DNA from: Oleiagrimonas sp963747595
GTDB taxonomy: Bacteria > Pseudomonadota > Gammaproteobacteria > Xanthomonadales > Rhodanobacteraceae
NCBI GenBank assembly: GCA_963747595.1
Contig: CAVVFO010000002.1
Span: forward strand, 1,984,001 to 2,048,000
Reading direction: 5' to 3'
Length of the DNA: 64,000 nt
Shown piece after piece: positions 1-8,247 of the stretch; within the stretch, counting starts at the first letter, position 1; each line of letters begins with the position of its first letter. Under the pieces are notes generated by a model, which was not told the origin of the DNA, ran no database searches, and saw only the letters and a list, made by a program, of their open reading frames with translations. The position numbers were made by a program, and so were the translations under genes.

Positions 1-372
1 GATGTCGCGACTCCCCTCGTGCTGCCCGACGATGCGGAACAACTCGAACGGAATCTGCACCACCTCACCGACCACGGCACCGCGCTGGTGCTGACCAGCG
101 GCGGCACCGGCCTGGGTCCGCGTGACGTGACACCCGAAGTGTTGTCCCGCCTGGGCGGTCGAAAGGTGCCCGGCCTGGGCGAACTGTTCCGCAACGAAAG
201 CAGCCAGCACACCCCCATGGCCTGGCTCAGCCGCGCCGACGCGGTGCTGCTGGATGGCACCCTGATCATCGCGCTGCCGGGCAGCCCCAAAGCCATCGCG
301 CAAGGCATGGACATCCTCGCCCCCATCCTGCACCACGCCCTGCAGATGGCCGCCGGCGGAAGGCACACATGA
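1..372 (+). CDS. moaB: MoaB/MogA-family molybdopterin adenylyltransferase-like protein, 5' end outside window
   Basis: This is the C-terminal part of a molybdenum cofactor protein; the reading frame is open to the window edge, so the true start lies upstream. The family adenylylates molybdopterin or a related step before molybdenum insertion, in the cytoplasm. The visible part carries the family's nucleotide-binding signature GGTGLGPRDVTPE at about residues 34-46 of the fragment, followed by the end of the MoCF-binding fold (ALPGSPKAIAQG). It is the first gene of a co-oriented molybdenum block, 111 bases before moeA, with one REP-like element in the gap. MogA and MoaB cannot be separated from this fragment alone; MoaB is chosen from the short C-terminus. 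Confidence 0.85.
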   Translation, partial: DVATPLVLPDDAEQLERNLHHLTDHGTALVLTSGGTGLGPRDVTPEVLSRLGGRKVPGLGELFRNESSQHTPMAWLSRADAVLLDGTLIIALPGSPKAIAQGMDILAPILHHALQMAAGGRHT

Positions 373-398
373 GTGCCATGCATTCCAGCCTCACCCGT

Positions 399-440
399 AG
401 GGCGGCTCAAGGAGCGCCAGCGACGGAGCCGCCTGCTTGC
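399..440. repeat. REP-like palindromic element, single unit
   Basis: One unit of an intergenic repeat that recurs, mostly as inverted pairs, at 4447-4547, 25653-25774, 36102-36197 and 45667-45776. The unit begins AGGGCGGCTCAAGGAGC and ends GACGGAGCCGCCTGCTTG; GGCGGCTC near its start pairs with GAGCCGCC near its end. It fills the moaB-moeA gap. Confidence 0.75.
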
Positions 441-483
441 GGGGGACTCTCATCCGGGTTGCCGCCGCGATTGAGGAGTGCGC

Positions 484-1752
484 ATGCATCCTGATCTGCT
501 GGACTACGACGACGCCTTGGCAATCATCCGCGATGCCTGCACGCGGCTGCCCACCGAAAGCGTCCCCGTCGCCGACTGTATCGGCCGCGTTCTGGCCGGG
601 GGGCTGGACAGCCCCGTCGACCTGCCACCATTCGACAACTCCGCCATGGACGGTTTCGCCCTGCGCGGAGGCGATGCGCCGCTCTCCGCCGGGACCGAAC
701 TGGATGTCAGCGGCGAGCACGCTGCCGGCGACGCGCACACGCAGGGCACGGGTGACGCCTGCGCCATCATGACCGGCGCGCGCGTTCCGGACGGCTTCGA
801 CCGTGTGGTTCCGGTGGAGCGCGCCACAACCCTCACCTCCGATCCACACGGACATGCCACCCGCGTCCGCCTCGCCATCGATGTGCCGCCTGCCAGCAAT
901 GTGCGCGCCGCCGGCACCGACGTGCGCCGCGGTACGGCGCTCCTTGCCGCAGGCACCGTGCTGCAACCACAGCACCTGATGCTGCTGGCGGCACTCGGTG
1001 TGGCGCAGGTCGACGTGTACACGCAGCCGCGCGTGGCAGTGCTGTGCACCGGTCGCGAACTGACAGACGACCCGACGGTGCCGTTGAAGCCGGGTCAGAT
1101 CCGCAACTGCAATGGCCCCTTCCTGAGCGCGCGGCTGCGCCTGGCCGGGGCGCAGGTGGTGCATGCCGAAACCGTGGGGGACGACGAGCCGACATTCGAA
1201 GCCGCGCTCGGGCGCTGCCTCGACGCCGGTGCACGGATCGTCCTGTCGACCGGCGCGGTGTCCATGGGCCGCTACGATTTCGTGCCGCGGGTCCTGCAAC
1301 GCATCGGCGCCACCACGCTGTTTCACAAGGTGGCCATCCGCCCCGGCAAGCCGCTGCTGTTCGCGCGGCTGCCGGATGGCGCGCTGCTGTTCGGGTTGCC
1401 GGGCAACCCGATTTCCGGCGCCGTGGGCTTGCGCTTCTTCGTCGAACCGGCACTGCGCACGATGGCCGCCCTGCCGCCGGAGGTCCCGCTGCGCGTGCCG
1501 CTGGCCGAGGCCTGCGAGAAACGGGCCGGACTGCGCACGCACCTGAAGGCGCAGCTGCGCGCCGATGCCGACGGCCGTCTGTCGGCGCACATCCTCGAGG
1601 GCCAGCAGTCCTACCGTATCCGCCCGCTGGCCGAAGCCAACGCCTGGGTGGTGATTCCAGCCGATATCGATGCATTGGCCGCAGGCGCGTTGGTCGATGT
1701 CTACGGCCTCGGGCATACCGACGCCATCCAGCCGTGCAGGAAACCGCAATGA
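484..1752 (+). CDS. moeA: Molybdopterin molybdenumtransferase MoeA
   Basis: MoeA inserts molybdate into adenylylated molybdopterin to give the active molybdenum cofactor, in the cytoplasm. The 422-residue protein has the family length and motifs: PPFDNSAMDGFA near residues 48-59, the MoCF-binding STGAVSMGRYDF near 255 and GLPGNPISGAV near 305-315, followed by the C-terminal beta-barrel domain IV. The ATG at 484 is chosen over an in-frame GTG at 478 because a GAGGAG ribosome site at 473-478 sits five bases before it. The stop overlaps the moaD start by four bases, implying translational coupling. Some bacteria use MoeA for tungsten as well as molybdenum; sequence alone does not decide this. 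Confidence 0.95.
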   Translation: MHPDLLDYDDALAIIRDACTRLPTESVPVADCIGRVLAGGLDSPVDLPPFDNSAMDGFALRGGDAPLSAGTELDVSGEHAAGDAHTQGTGDACAIMTGARVPDGFDRVVPVERATTLTSDPHGHATRVRLAIDVPPASNVRAAGTDVRRGTALLAAGTVLQPQHLMLLAALGVAQVDVYTQPRVAVLCTGRELTDDPTVPLKPGQIRNCNGPFLSARLRLAGAQVVHAETVGDDEPTFEAALGRCLDAGARIVLSTGAVSMGRYDFVPRVLQRIGATTLFHKVAIRPGKPLLFARLPDGALLFGLPGNPISGAVGLRFFVEPALRTMAALPPEVPLRVPLAEACEKRAGLRTHLKAQLRADADGRLSAHILEGQQSYRIRPLAEANAWVVIPADIDALAAGALVDVYGLGHTDAIQPCRKPQ

Positions 1753-2009
1753 ACGTTCGCATCCAGCTGTTCGGTGCGCTGCGCGATGCCAGCCCCGACG
1801 CATACATCGATCTGCAGACCCCCGACCAGGGCACCATCGCCGGCGTGCGCGAAGCGCTGCTGCAGCATCTGTCCGAGCACGCTCCCCAGATCCGCGCCAG
1901 TCTGGTGCAGCGCTCGGCCTTCGCCAGCGACGAGGCCATCCTGCGGGACCACGATGCACTGCCGGCGGACGGTCGCCTGGCGGTGCTGCCGCCCGTGAGC
2001 GGAGGCTGA
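1749..2009 (+). CDS. moaD: Molybdopterin synthase sulfur carrier subunit MoaD
   Basis: The small subunit of molybdopterin synthase, a ubiquitin-fold protein whose C-terminal Gly-Gly is converted to a thiocarboxylate that donates sulfur to precursor Z. The 86-residue product ends LPPVSGG, with the required terminal Gly-Gly, and starts MNVRIQLFGALRDA, the usual first beta strand. It overlaps moeA by four bases and is followed one base later by moaE, its partner in the synthase. No activating enzyme (MoeB) or moaA/moaC is in the window; they may lie upstream or elsewhere. Confidence 0.93.
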   Translation: MNVRIQLFGALRDASPDAYIDLQTPDQGTIAGVREALLQHLSEHAPQIRASLVQRSAFASDEAILRDHDALPADGRLAVLPPVSGG

Positions 2010-2010
2010 G

Positions 2011-2520
2011 ATGGACGCCGTCCATACCGCCGTGGTGGATATCGCACACGCCGCGCTGGATCCCGCAGCGGCGCTGGATTTCGTCTCCGACCCGCGCTTC
2101 GGCGGCATCACCACCTTCATCGGCCGCGTACGCGAACACAATCTGGGGCGCAGCGTTACCGGCGTCAGCTACGACCTGTTCGAACCGCTGGCACTGAAAA
2201 CCTTCGCGCACATCGCCGCGACCATCCGCGAGGACATCGACGCGCCCCTCAGGCTCTACATCGCCCACGCCCGCGGTCATCTGCGTATCGGCGATCTGGC
2301 CGTGATCGTGGCTGCCGGCACGCCGCACCGCGACGAGGCCTTTCGCGCCTGCCGCGCGGCCATCGAGGCGGTCAAGCACGAGGCACCGATCTGGAAGCAG
2401 GAACACTACACGGACGGCGACAGCGCCTGGAGCGAAGGCTGCTCGCTGTGCGACGAACACCGCGCCGCCGAGCGCGCGGCGAGAGGCGCCACGGAGCCGC
2501 GTCATGTCCACGGCGATTGA
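2011..2520 (+). CDS. moaE: Molybdopterin synthase catalytic subunit MoaE
   Basis: The large, catalytic subunit of molybdopterin synthase, which transfers two sulfurs from MoaD thiocarboxylate to precursor Z. The 169-residue protein shows the family landmarks: FIGRVREHNLG near residue 35, the HARGHLRIGD turn, and the active-site segment KHEAPIWKQE near 120-130 with the two conserved lysines. An acidic and then Arg/Ala-rich tail after the core makes it about 20 residues longer than E. coli MoaE. Its 3' end overlaps mobA by 17 bases. Confidence 0.94.
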   Translation: MDAVHTAVVDIAHAALDPAAALDFVSDPRFGGITTFIGRVREHNLGRSVTGVSYDLFEPLALKTFAHIAATIREDIDAPLRLYIAHARGHLRIGDLAVIVAAGTPHRDEAFRACRAAIEAVKHEAPIWKQEHYTDGDSAWSEGCSLCDEHRAAERAARGATEPRHVHGD

Positions 2521-3073
2521 GCCGTCGCGTTGCACCGGCATCGTGCTGGCCGGCGGCCGCTCCTCGCGCATGGGGCGCGACAAGGCGCTGCTGGCATGGC
2601 GGGGGCGTCCGCTGCTCGAACACCAGATCGACACGCTGCGTGCCGCCGGCATCCACACTGTGCATGTCAGCGGCGACCGCCCCGACTATCAGGGGATCGC
2701 CGACACCACACCGCACGCCGGACCGCTGGGCGGGCTGGCGGGCATCGCTGCACGGCTTCCCGACACACAGCTGATCGTGATTCCGGTCGACATGCCGCAT
2801 CTCGATGCCACGCTGCTCAAGCGCCTGTGCGACGCACGTGCGGAGACCGGCTGCGTGCGTTTTGCCGAGCGCGTGCTGCCCATGCGCTTGCGGCTGGACA
2901 CCACCACACGCGGCGCATTGGCAGCGTTGATGGCAGCCGATCACGATCGCGCCCGCTCGGTGCGCGCGCTGCAGATCCGCGTCGGCATCACCGAGCTGGC
3001 CGTGACTGGTGCCGAGGGCGTCCAGTTCACCGATTGCAACACCCCCACCCAATGGCAGGAGGCAACAGCATGA
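2504..3073 (+). CDS. mobA: Molybdenum cofactor guanylyltransferase MobA
   Basis: MobA joins GMP to Mo-molybdopterin to make the bis-MGD cofactor used by DMSO-reductase-family enzymes. The nucleotide-binding loop LAGGRSSRMGRDKALL lies at about residues 13-28, followed by a DMPHLD motif that supplies the metal-binding aspartate. The 189-residue length is normal. In this window the guanine cofactor would be needed by the formate dehydrogenase at 22508-25483, not by the neighbouring aldehyde oxidase, which uses the cytosine form made by MocA. The start lies inside moaE after a GGAG site; the stop overlaps the next gene by four bases. Confidence 0.93.
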   Translation: MSTAIEPSRCTGIVLAGGRSSRMGRDKALLAWRGRPLLEHQIDTLRAAGIHTVHVSGDRPDYQGIADTTPHAGPLGGLAGIAARLPDTQLIVIPVDMPHLDATLLKRLCDARAETGCVRFAERVLPMRLRLDTTTRGALAALMAADHDRARSVRALQIRVGITELAVTGAEGVQFTDCNTPTQWQEATA

Positions 3074-3423
3074 GAGTCCAACTCGAAGGCCAGACCCTGC
3101 GGCTGCGGCTGCAGGAGGATGAATTCCACAGTCTGCTGAATGGCCGCGCCACCGAGAACCGCACCCAATTTCCCGATGGCCATCAGGTGGTGCAGCGGAT
3201 CCACGTGGCCGACACGCTGGACTGGGAGATCAGGGATGACACCTGGAGCATCCAGCTGCCGGGCACCGAACTGCGTGCCTACAGTGACCGGCTGCCCACC
3301 CGCGACGGCCTGGATTTCAGCATGGACACGCCCGGTGGTGCGCTGGAGATCCGCTTCGATGTGGATGTGCGCGACAGTGTGCGCCAGCGGCATCCGCAAA
3401 AATCGGACCCCGATCAGGCATGA
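3070..3423 (+). CDS. Small uncharacterised protein in molybdenum operon (DUF7009-like)
   Basis: A 117-residue protein of unknown function. It begins with a short beta-rich pattern (MRVQLEGQTLRLRLQEDEF) that from memory resembles the DUF7009 group; this match is tentative. It has no signal peptide, membrane segment or cysteine, and is rich in charged residues and predicted beta strands. It overlaps mobA by four bases upstream and the transporter binding-protein gene by four bases downstream, so it is almost certainly translated with both. That position suggests a role tied to molybdate handling, but nothing in the sequence shows which. Confidence 0.8.
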   Translation: MRVQLEGQTLRLRLQEDEFHSLLNGRATENRTQFPDGHQVVQRIHVADTLDWEIRDDTWSIQLPGTELRAYSDRLPTRDGLDFSMDTPGGALEIRFDVDVRDSVRQRHPQKSDPDQA

Positions 3424-4361
3424 AAGCAGCGTCACGCTCTCTTGCCGCAGCGACAGTGATGGTCCTGACTGCGGCAACCCGGCCCTCTCCGGCGCATGCC
3501 GGGGCGCCTGTGCTGCGCGTCGCCTACGCCGGCTCCATGGGCGTGGTCATGGACCGTGCCGCGGGACCCGATTTCGCCCACAGCCACCATCTGACGTATC
3601 AGGGCATCGGCCGCGGCTCCTTCGGGCTCGCGCACCTGCTGGCCGCGCACCAGATGCGCGCGGACGTGTTCATCGCCATCACGCCCGGCCCCATCCGGGT
3701 GCTGCAAAAGGCCGGCCTGGTGACCCGGGCGGTGCCGGTGGCCAGCACGCAGATGGCCATCGCCTACAGCCCCAAAAGTCGCTTCGCCGCGAAATTCGAG
3801 GCTGCCGCGCACGGCACGAAGCGTTGGTACACCCTCGTGCAGGACAAGGGTGTGCATTTCGGCCGCACCGACCCGACCACCGATCCGCAAGGCCGCAACG
3901 CCTTGCTGATGCTGAAACTGGCGGGGCGCTACTACCACCGCCCCGGGCTGCTGCACGCCATTGCCGGGAACACACGGAACCCGCACCAGATCTTCAGCGA
4001 AACCTCGCTGCTGTCGCGCCTGCAAGCCGGGCAGATCGACGCCACGGCGGGCTACCTCAGCGCGATCCGCTCACGCCACCTGCCGGCCATCACGCTGCCC
4101 GATGCCATCAACCTCGGCAATCCGGCCATGCAGAAGCGCTGGTACGACCACGTGTCGGTCAAACTGTCCGATGGCACGACGGCCCGCGTGCAACCGCTGG
4201 TGTTCTACGCCGCCGTGCTCAGGAACGCGCGCCGGCCGAAGCTGGCGCATGAATTCATCACCTACCTGCGCAGCAACCCCGGGCAAAGACTTTTCAAAAG
4301 CCATGGCTACAGCCCGCCCAAGGGTGGCGCGCTGAAAGAACCTGGCGACACCTCCAGATGA
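3420..4361 (+). CDS. modA: Molybdate/tungstate ABC transporter substrate-binding protein
   Basis: Periplasmic binding protein that captures molybdate or tungstate for the ModB-ModC transporter. The 313-residue product has an N-terminal signal peptide (Ala/Val/Leu-rich, ending near PAHAG at about residue 28) and then VAYAGSMGVVMDRAAG, the oxyanion-binding first loop of the ModA/WtpA fold. The sequence, with long inserts and GIGRGSFGLAHLL, looks closer to the WtpA-like (archaeal-type) branch than to E. coli ModA, so tungstate is a real alternative ligand. It overlaps the preceding small gene by four bases. A 265-base gap holding a paired REP element separates it from the permease gene. Confidence 0.87.
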   Translation: MKAASRSLAAATVMVLTAATRPSPAHAGAPVLRVAYAGSMGVVMDRAAGPDFAHSHHLTYQGIGRGSFGLAHLLAAHQMRADVFIAITPGPIRVLQKAGLVTRAVPVASTQMAIAYSPKSRFAAKFEAAAHGTKRWYTLVQDKGVHFGRTDPTTDPQGRNALLMLKLAGRYYHRPGLLHAIAGNTRNPHQIFSETSLLSRLQAGQIDATAGYLSAIRSRHLPAITLPDAINLGNPAMQKRWYDHVSVKLSDGTTARVQPLVFYAAVLRNARRPKLAHEFITYLRSNPGQRLFKSHGYSPPKGGALKEPGDTSR

Positions 4362-4446
4362 CGCTCCGGAGACATGAAGTCATCCGCCGGCCGGGCCCGC
4401 CCTTTGACCACGTGAAGCCCTCTGCAGCATGGCATGATGCGGCCGC

Positions 4447-4547
4447 AGGGCGGATCAAGGAGCAGCGCGACGGATCCGCCTTCTTGTCGGCAGTCAAGCC
4501 ACATCGCAAGCAGGCGGCTCCGTCACCAACGTTCCTTGAGCCGCCCT
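4447..4547. repeat. Paired inverted REP-like element
   Basis: Two REP units in inverted orientation. The left arm begins AGGGCGGATCAAGGAGC and ends near position 4486; the right arm, 4507-4547, is its near-complement ending GAGCCGCCCT. Each arm also pairs with itself through GGCGGATC and GATCCGCC. It lies between modA and modB and could act as a transcript-processing or attenuation point that keeps binding-protein mRNA above permease mRNA (inference). The rest of the 4362-4626 gap holds only the modB ribosome site. Confidence 0.8.
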
Positions 4548-4626
4548 GTGCGCGATATGACGATCGACGGACCCGCAAGTCTGTTCCTCCACTCGACTTC
4601 GCGGTCTGGAGGAGTGGACGTCACGT

Positions 4627-5394
4627 ATGACCCGCCATGAGGCCCGCACCCCGGCCATCATCGGTACGCTGACGCTGTTGCTGCTGGCGGCGCCGTTCGT
4701 GGCGCTTATCCTGGTCACGCGATGGACGCATTTCGGCTTCGCGGCCGGTGACGGCAGCGCGGTGGCCGTGTCGTTGGGCTACAGCTTGCTGGCACTGGGC
4801 CTGATCATCGCCTTGGGCACGCCGCTGGCGTGGTGGCTGGCGCGGCGCCGCTTTCGCGGGCAATGGCTGGTGGAAGTGCTGCTGCTGTTGTCCTTGCTGA
4901 CACCGCCGCTGGCGATGGGTCTGCTGCTGGCATCCATCTACGGGCCCTACGGGCCGGCCGGCAGCCTGCTGCAGCGCGCGGGCCTCATGCTCACCAATTC
5001 CGCGCCCGCGTTCGTGCTGGCGCAGTTCTACAGCGCGCTGCCATATTACGTGATCGCCGCACGCGCCGCCTTCGAGGGCGTGCCGCGCGATCTGGAACAG
5101 ATCGCGCTCACCCTGGGGCAGTCGCCGTGGCGTACCTTCGTGCACGTCAGCTTGCCATTGGCACGGCTGGGCCTGGCCGCCGGCATCGCGCTCGCTTGGG
5201 TGCGCGCACTGGGCGAGTTCGGCGTGGTGCTGATCATCGCCTACTACCCACAGGGTATCCCGGTGAAACTGTGGGTGAACCTGCAGGACATCGGCCTTGA
5301 GGCGGTCTATCCGCTGCTTTGGGTGTTCTTCCTCGTAGCCATGCCGCTGCCGCTGATCGTGGGCCTGGCGGCACGACGCAGACGGCTGGTGTGA
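4627..5394 (+). CDS. modB: Molybdate/tungstate ABC transporter permease
   Basis: Inner-membrane permease of the molybdate/tungstate importer. The 255-residue protein has about six hydrophobic segments and the binding-protein-dependent transport EAA loop near residues 155-175 (RAAFEGVPRDLEQIALTLG...), which docks on the ATPase. A strong GGAGGAG lies at 4608-4614, twelve bases before the ATG, slightly far but the best site available. The gene is followed 13 bases later by modC. Residues around GEFGVVLIIAYYPQG match the conserved C-terminal part of ModB/WtpB. Confidence 0.9.
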   Translation: MTRHEARTPAIIGTLTLLLLAAPFVALILVTRWTHFGFAAGDGSAVAVSLGYSLLALGLIIALGTPLAWWLARRRFRGQWLVEVLLLLSLLTPPLAMGLLLASIYGPYGPAGSLLQRAGLMLTNSAPAFVLAQFYSALPYYVIAARAAFEGVPRDLEQIALTLGQSPWRTFVHVSLPLARLGLAAGIALAWVRALGEFGVVLIIAYYPQGIPVKLWVNLQDIGLEAVYPLLWVFFLVAMPLPLIVGLAARRRRLV

Positions 5395-5407
5395 CGGGAA
5401 TACCCAG

Positions 5408-6394
5408 ATGCGCATCGACTATCACCTCACGCACCCCATCGACCTGCACGCCGCCTTCGACGTGGACGGATTCACCGTGCTGCTGGGCGCCAGTGGCGAG
5501 GGCAAGACGCTGCTGCTGCGCGCCATCGCCGGGCTGGTGGCGGCACACGGCGAGCCATTCGGCGGCCGCCCTCCGCAGCACCGTGCGGTGGGCTACCTGC
5601 CGCAGGGCTACGGTCTGTTCCCGCATCTGCGCGCCTGGGAAAATGTCGCCTTCGCCCTGCGCGGCCGCAATCGTCGTGCGCAGGCCATGGAATGGCTGGA
5701 GCGGGTGCATCTGTCCGGGCTGGCCGAGCGCGATCCGCTGACGCTGTCCGGCGGCCAGCAGCAGCGCGTGGCGCTGGCCCGCGCACTGGCGCGCAAGCCG
5801 CAATTGTTGTTGCTGGACGAACCGACCTCGGCCCTGGATCCGGCCACCCGCGATGACGTCATTGCCGAGCTGATCGCCGAGGTTCATGCCTTCGGCGTGC
5901 CCGCGCTGGCCGTCAGTCACGATCCGCATCTGGCCGCTATCGCCGATCGACTGGTGCTGATGCATGCGCGGCGCATCATCCAGTCCGGCACACCGGCCGA
6001 GGTGCACGCCGATCCGGCCACCGGCGCGGCCGCGCGACTGCTGGGGCATCGCAATGTCTTTCATGGACGCATCGACGCGGATGCAGGTTCGCCGCGCCTG
6101 ATCTGGGACGACGCGGGCGTCGCGCTGCGCTTGCCGCATGACGCGGACCTCGCATCCCGCGGTCGCATCGAATGGACCATTGCCCCCGGCGCCGTGCACC
6201 TGCTCGACAGCGCCGCACAGGGCGGGATTCCCGCCCGCATCGAAGTGCGACATATCCAGGAGCATACCCACCAGATCGGCCTTCGCTGCGGTCAGGCGCG
6301 CATCTGGGCCGAGGTGGCACCCGAACGGCAACTGCGCGGCTCTGTGGACGTACAGATTCCGCCCGAGCGCATCCGCCTGTGGAACACGGCCTGA
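5408..6394 (+). CDS. modC: Molybdate/tungstate ABC transporter ATP-binding protein
   Basis: Cytoplasmic ATPase that powers the importer. In order: Walker A GASGEGKT near residues 27-34, Q-loop LPQGYGLFPH, ABC signature LSGGQQQR near 114-121, Walker B LLLLDEPTSALDP, and H-loop AVSHD. The C-terminal third (after about 215) contains a TOBE-type oxyanion-binding region (IEVRHIQEHTHQIGL), usual in ModC. Length (328) is normal. It closes the modABC set; the next gene starts 172 bases later, a gap in which I see only the ribosome site of the aldehyde oxidase gene. Confidence 0.93.
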   Translation: MRIDYHLTHPIDLHAAFDVDGFTVLLGASGEGKTLLLRAIAGLVAAHGEPFGGRPPQHRAVGYLPQGYGLFPHLRAWENVAFALRGRNRRAQAMEWLERVHLSGLAERDPLTLSGGQQQRVALARALARKPQLLLLDEPTSALDPATRDDVIAELIAEVHAFGVPALAVSHDPHLAAIADRLVLMHARRIIQSGTPAEVHADPATGAAARLLGHRNVFHGRIDADAGSPRLIWDDAGVALRLPHDADLASRGRIEWTIAPGAVHLLDSAAQGGIPARIEVRHIQEHTHQIGLRCGQARIWAEVAPERQLRGSVDVQIPPERIRLWNTA

Positions 6395-6566
6395 TTGGCC
6401 GCAACGCCACCTGGCGTATCGGCACGGCCTCCACTGGGCGCGTCCGGCACGGCTCTGCAATGGTCACGTCGATTTAACCGTGCACGGGGTATGTGTGGGG
6501 TCCCGCTCAAGCGAATCCATGCCTGCCTCGCGGACGCTGGTCCCGACGCGAGCCTCGGAGACTCCC

Positions 6567-7223
6567 ATGCCCGACAAGCCGCCGCCGCAGTCCACCAGAA
6601 AAAACAACGACACGCCGCTGCGCCCGGACCGGCGCTCTTTTCTGCGCGTGGTCGGCGTGAGCGGCGCGGCCTCCACCATCGGACTGGCTGCACTGGGTGC
6701 CCGCGCGGCGTTGCCTGCCGATGGAGACGATGCCGACGAAGCGGCAACAGATGCCCGCGCGCACACGACGAAGACGCCGCTGAAAATCAACGGCAGGATG
6801 TATCGGCTGGAGCTGGACACGCGCACCACGCTGCTGGATGCGCTGCGCGAACACATCGGCCTGACCGGTACCAAGAAGGGCTGCGATCACGGCCAGTGCG
6901 GCGCCTGCACGGTGCATGTGAACGGGCGCCGGGTGAATGCCTGCCTGAGCCTGGCAGTGATGCACGCTGGCGACGCGATTACCACCATCGAGGGGCTGGG
7001 CCGCCCCGGCAAATTGCATCCCATGCAGCGGGCGTTTCTGGAGCACGATGGCTACCAATGCGGCTATTGCACGTCCGGGCAGATCATGTCCGCCGCGGCA
7101 CTGCTGCACGAACCGGTGGGCCACAGCGACGACGAGGTGCGCCAGGCCATGAGCGGCAACATCTGCCGCTGCGGTGCCTACAAGAACATTCTGGGTGCCA
7201 TCAAGCAGGTCAGGGAGAGCTGA
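6567..7223 (+). CDS. paoA: Periplasmic aldehyde oxidase iron-sulfur subunit (PaoA/YagT-like)
   Basis: Small [2Fe-2S] subunit of a xanthine-oxidase-family enzyme. The 218-residue product has a twin-arginine export signal (DRRSFLRVVG near residues 21-30, then a hydrophobic stretch ending at ARAALPA). It then carries a plant-type cluster site with CDHGQCGAC from about residue 106 and a second cluster site CGYC...CRCGAY near 165-204. The ATG at 6567 is chosen because GGAG lies six bases upstream and the Tat motif sits at the right distance; earlier in-frame starts add non-family sequence. In E. coli the PaoABC complex is exported through this subunit and oxidises aldehydes in the periplasm. It is followed one base later by the FAD subunit. 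Confidence 0.92.
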   Translation: MPDKPPPQSTRKNNDTPLRPDRRSFLRVVGVSGAASTIGLAALGARAALPADGDDADEAATDARAHTTKTPLKINGRMYRLELDTRTTLLDALREHIGLTGTKKGCDHGQCGACTVHVNGRRVNACLSLAVMHAGDAITTIEGLGRPGKLHPMQRAFLEHDGYQCGYCTSGQIMSAAALLHEPVGHSDDEVRQAMSGNICRCGAYKNILGAIKQVRES

Positions 7224-7224
7224 C

Positions 7225-8232
7225 ATGCACGCTTTCCGTTACGTGCGTGCCGAAAGCATCGCGCACGCCACCCACACGGCGGCCGCGGCATCCACCGCGC
7301 AACAGGGCGCCAGCATCCGATACATCGCCGGTGGCACCACTCTGCTGGACCTGATGAAACTGGATGTCGAGCAGCCGCAGCAAGTGATCGACATCAACGC
7401 GCTGCCGCTGGCGAAGATCGAGACCACCGGCGACGGCGGCCTGAAAATCGGCGCGCTGGTGCGCAACGCCGATCTGGCCAGCCACGAGGTGGTCAAGCGC
7501 GACTATCCCGTGCTGTCCGAGGCGCTGCTTTCCGGCGCCTCGGCACAACTGCGTAACATGGCCACCACCAGCGGCAACCTGCTGCAACGCACGCGTTGCA
7601 TGTATTTCCGCGATACCGCTATGGCCTGCAACAAGCGTCATCCCGGCTCCGGCTGCGCGGCCATGGGCGGTGCCAACCGCATGCTGGCGGTCATGGGCAC
7701 CAGCGAACAGTGCATCGCCAGCAACCCCTCGGACATGAACGTGGCGATGACCGCACTGCAAGCCACCGTGGTCATCCATGGCCCGAAGGGCGCGCGCGAG
7801 GTACCCATCGACCAGTTCTTCCTGCAGCCCGGCGACACCCCGCAGCGCGAAAACGTGCTCGAGCCGGGCGACCTGATCACGCACGTGATCCTGCCGCCGC
7901 CGGCCAGCGGCAGCCGCTCGCATTACCTGAAGCTGCGCGACCGCGCCTCCTACGAGTTCGCGCTGGCCTCCGCCGCGGTCATCGCCACCGTGCAAGACGG
8001 ACGCGTGACACATGCGCGCATGGCCATGGGCGGCATCGGCACCGTGCCGTGGCGCCGCACGGACGCGGAATCGCAGGTCGAAGGCAACGCACCGGACAAG
8101 CAGCATTTCGCCGCTGCCGCCAACGCCATGCTGCGCGGCGCCAAGTCGCACGGCGAGAACGGCTTCAAGATCGAGCTGGCCAGGCGCTGCCTGATCCACG
8201 CCCTGGACACCGTGACCACCGCACCCGCCTGA
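7225..8232 (+). CDS. paoB: Aldehyde oxidase FAD-binding subunit with [4Fe-4S] insert (PaoB/YagS-like)
   Basis: FAD subunit passing electrons from the molybdenum and iron-sulfur centres. The 335-residue protein has the FAD-binding IAGGTTLLDLMKL near residue 35 and GASAQLRNMATTSGNLLQ near 110. As in E. coli PaoB it has an extra cysteine insert, with Cys125, Cys135, Cys144 and Cys163 placed to bind a [4Fe-4S] cluster; ordinary xanthine dehydrogenase FAD subunits lack it. No export signal is present, consistent with hitch-hiking on PaoA's Tat signal. It lies between the paoA and paoC genes with near-zero gaps. Confidence 0.92.
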   Translation: MHAFRYVRAESIAHATHTAAAASTAQQGASIRYIAGGTTLLDLMKLDVEQPQQVIDINALPLAKIETTGDGGLKIGALVRNADLASHEVVKRDYPVLSEALLSGASAQLRNMATTSGNLLQRTRCMYFRDTAMACNKRHPGSGCAAMGGANRMLAVMGTSEQCIASNPSDMNVAMTALQATVVIHGPKGAREVPIDQFFLQPGDTPQRENVLEPGDLITHVILPPPASGSRSHYLKLRDRASYEFALASAAVIATVQDGRVTHARMAMGGIGTVPWRRTDAESQVEGNAPDKQHFAAAANAMLRGAKSHGENGFKIELARRCLIHALDTVTTAPA

Positions 8233-8247
8233 GACGCCCACTGGACC

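Noticed and set aside
391..2658. A 755-codon open frame on the minus strand across moeA-moaE.
   Set aside because: It is antisense to four genes with clear family motifs; its translation is low-complexity Arg/Gly/Ala/His-rich sequence typical of high-GC shadow frames.
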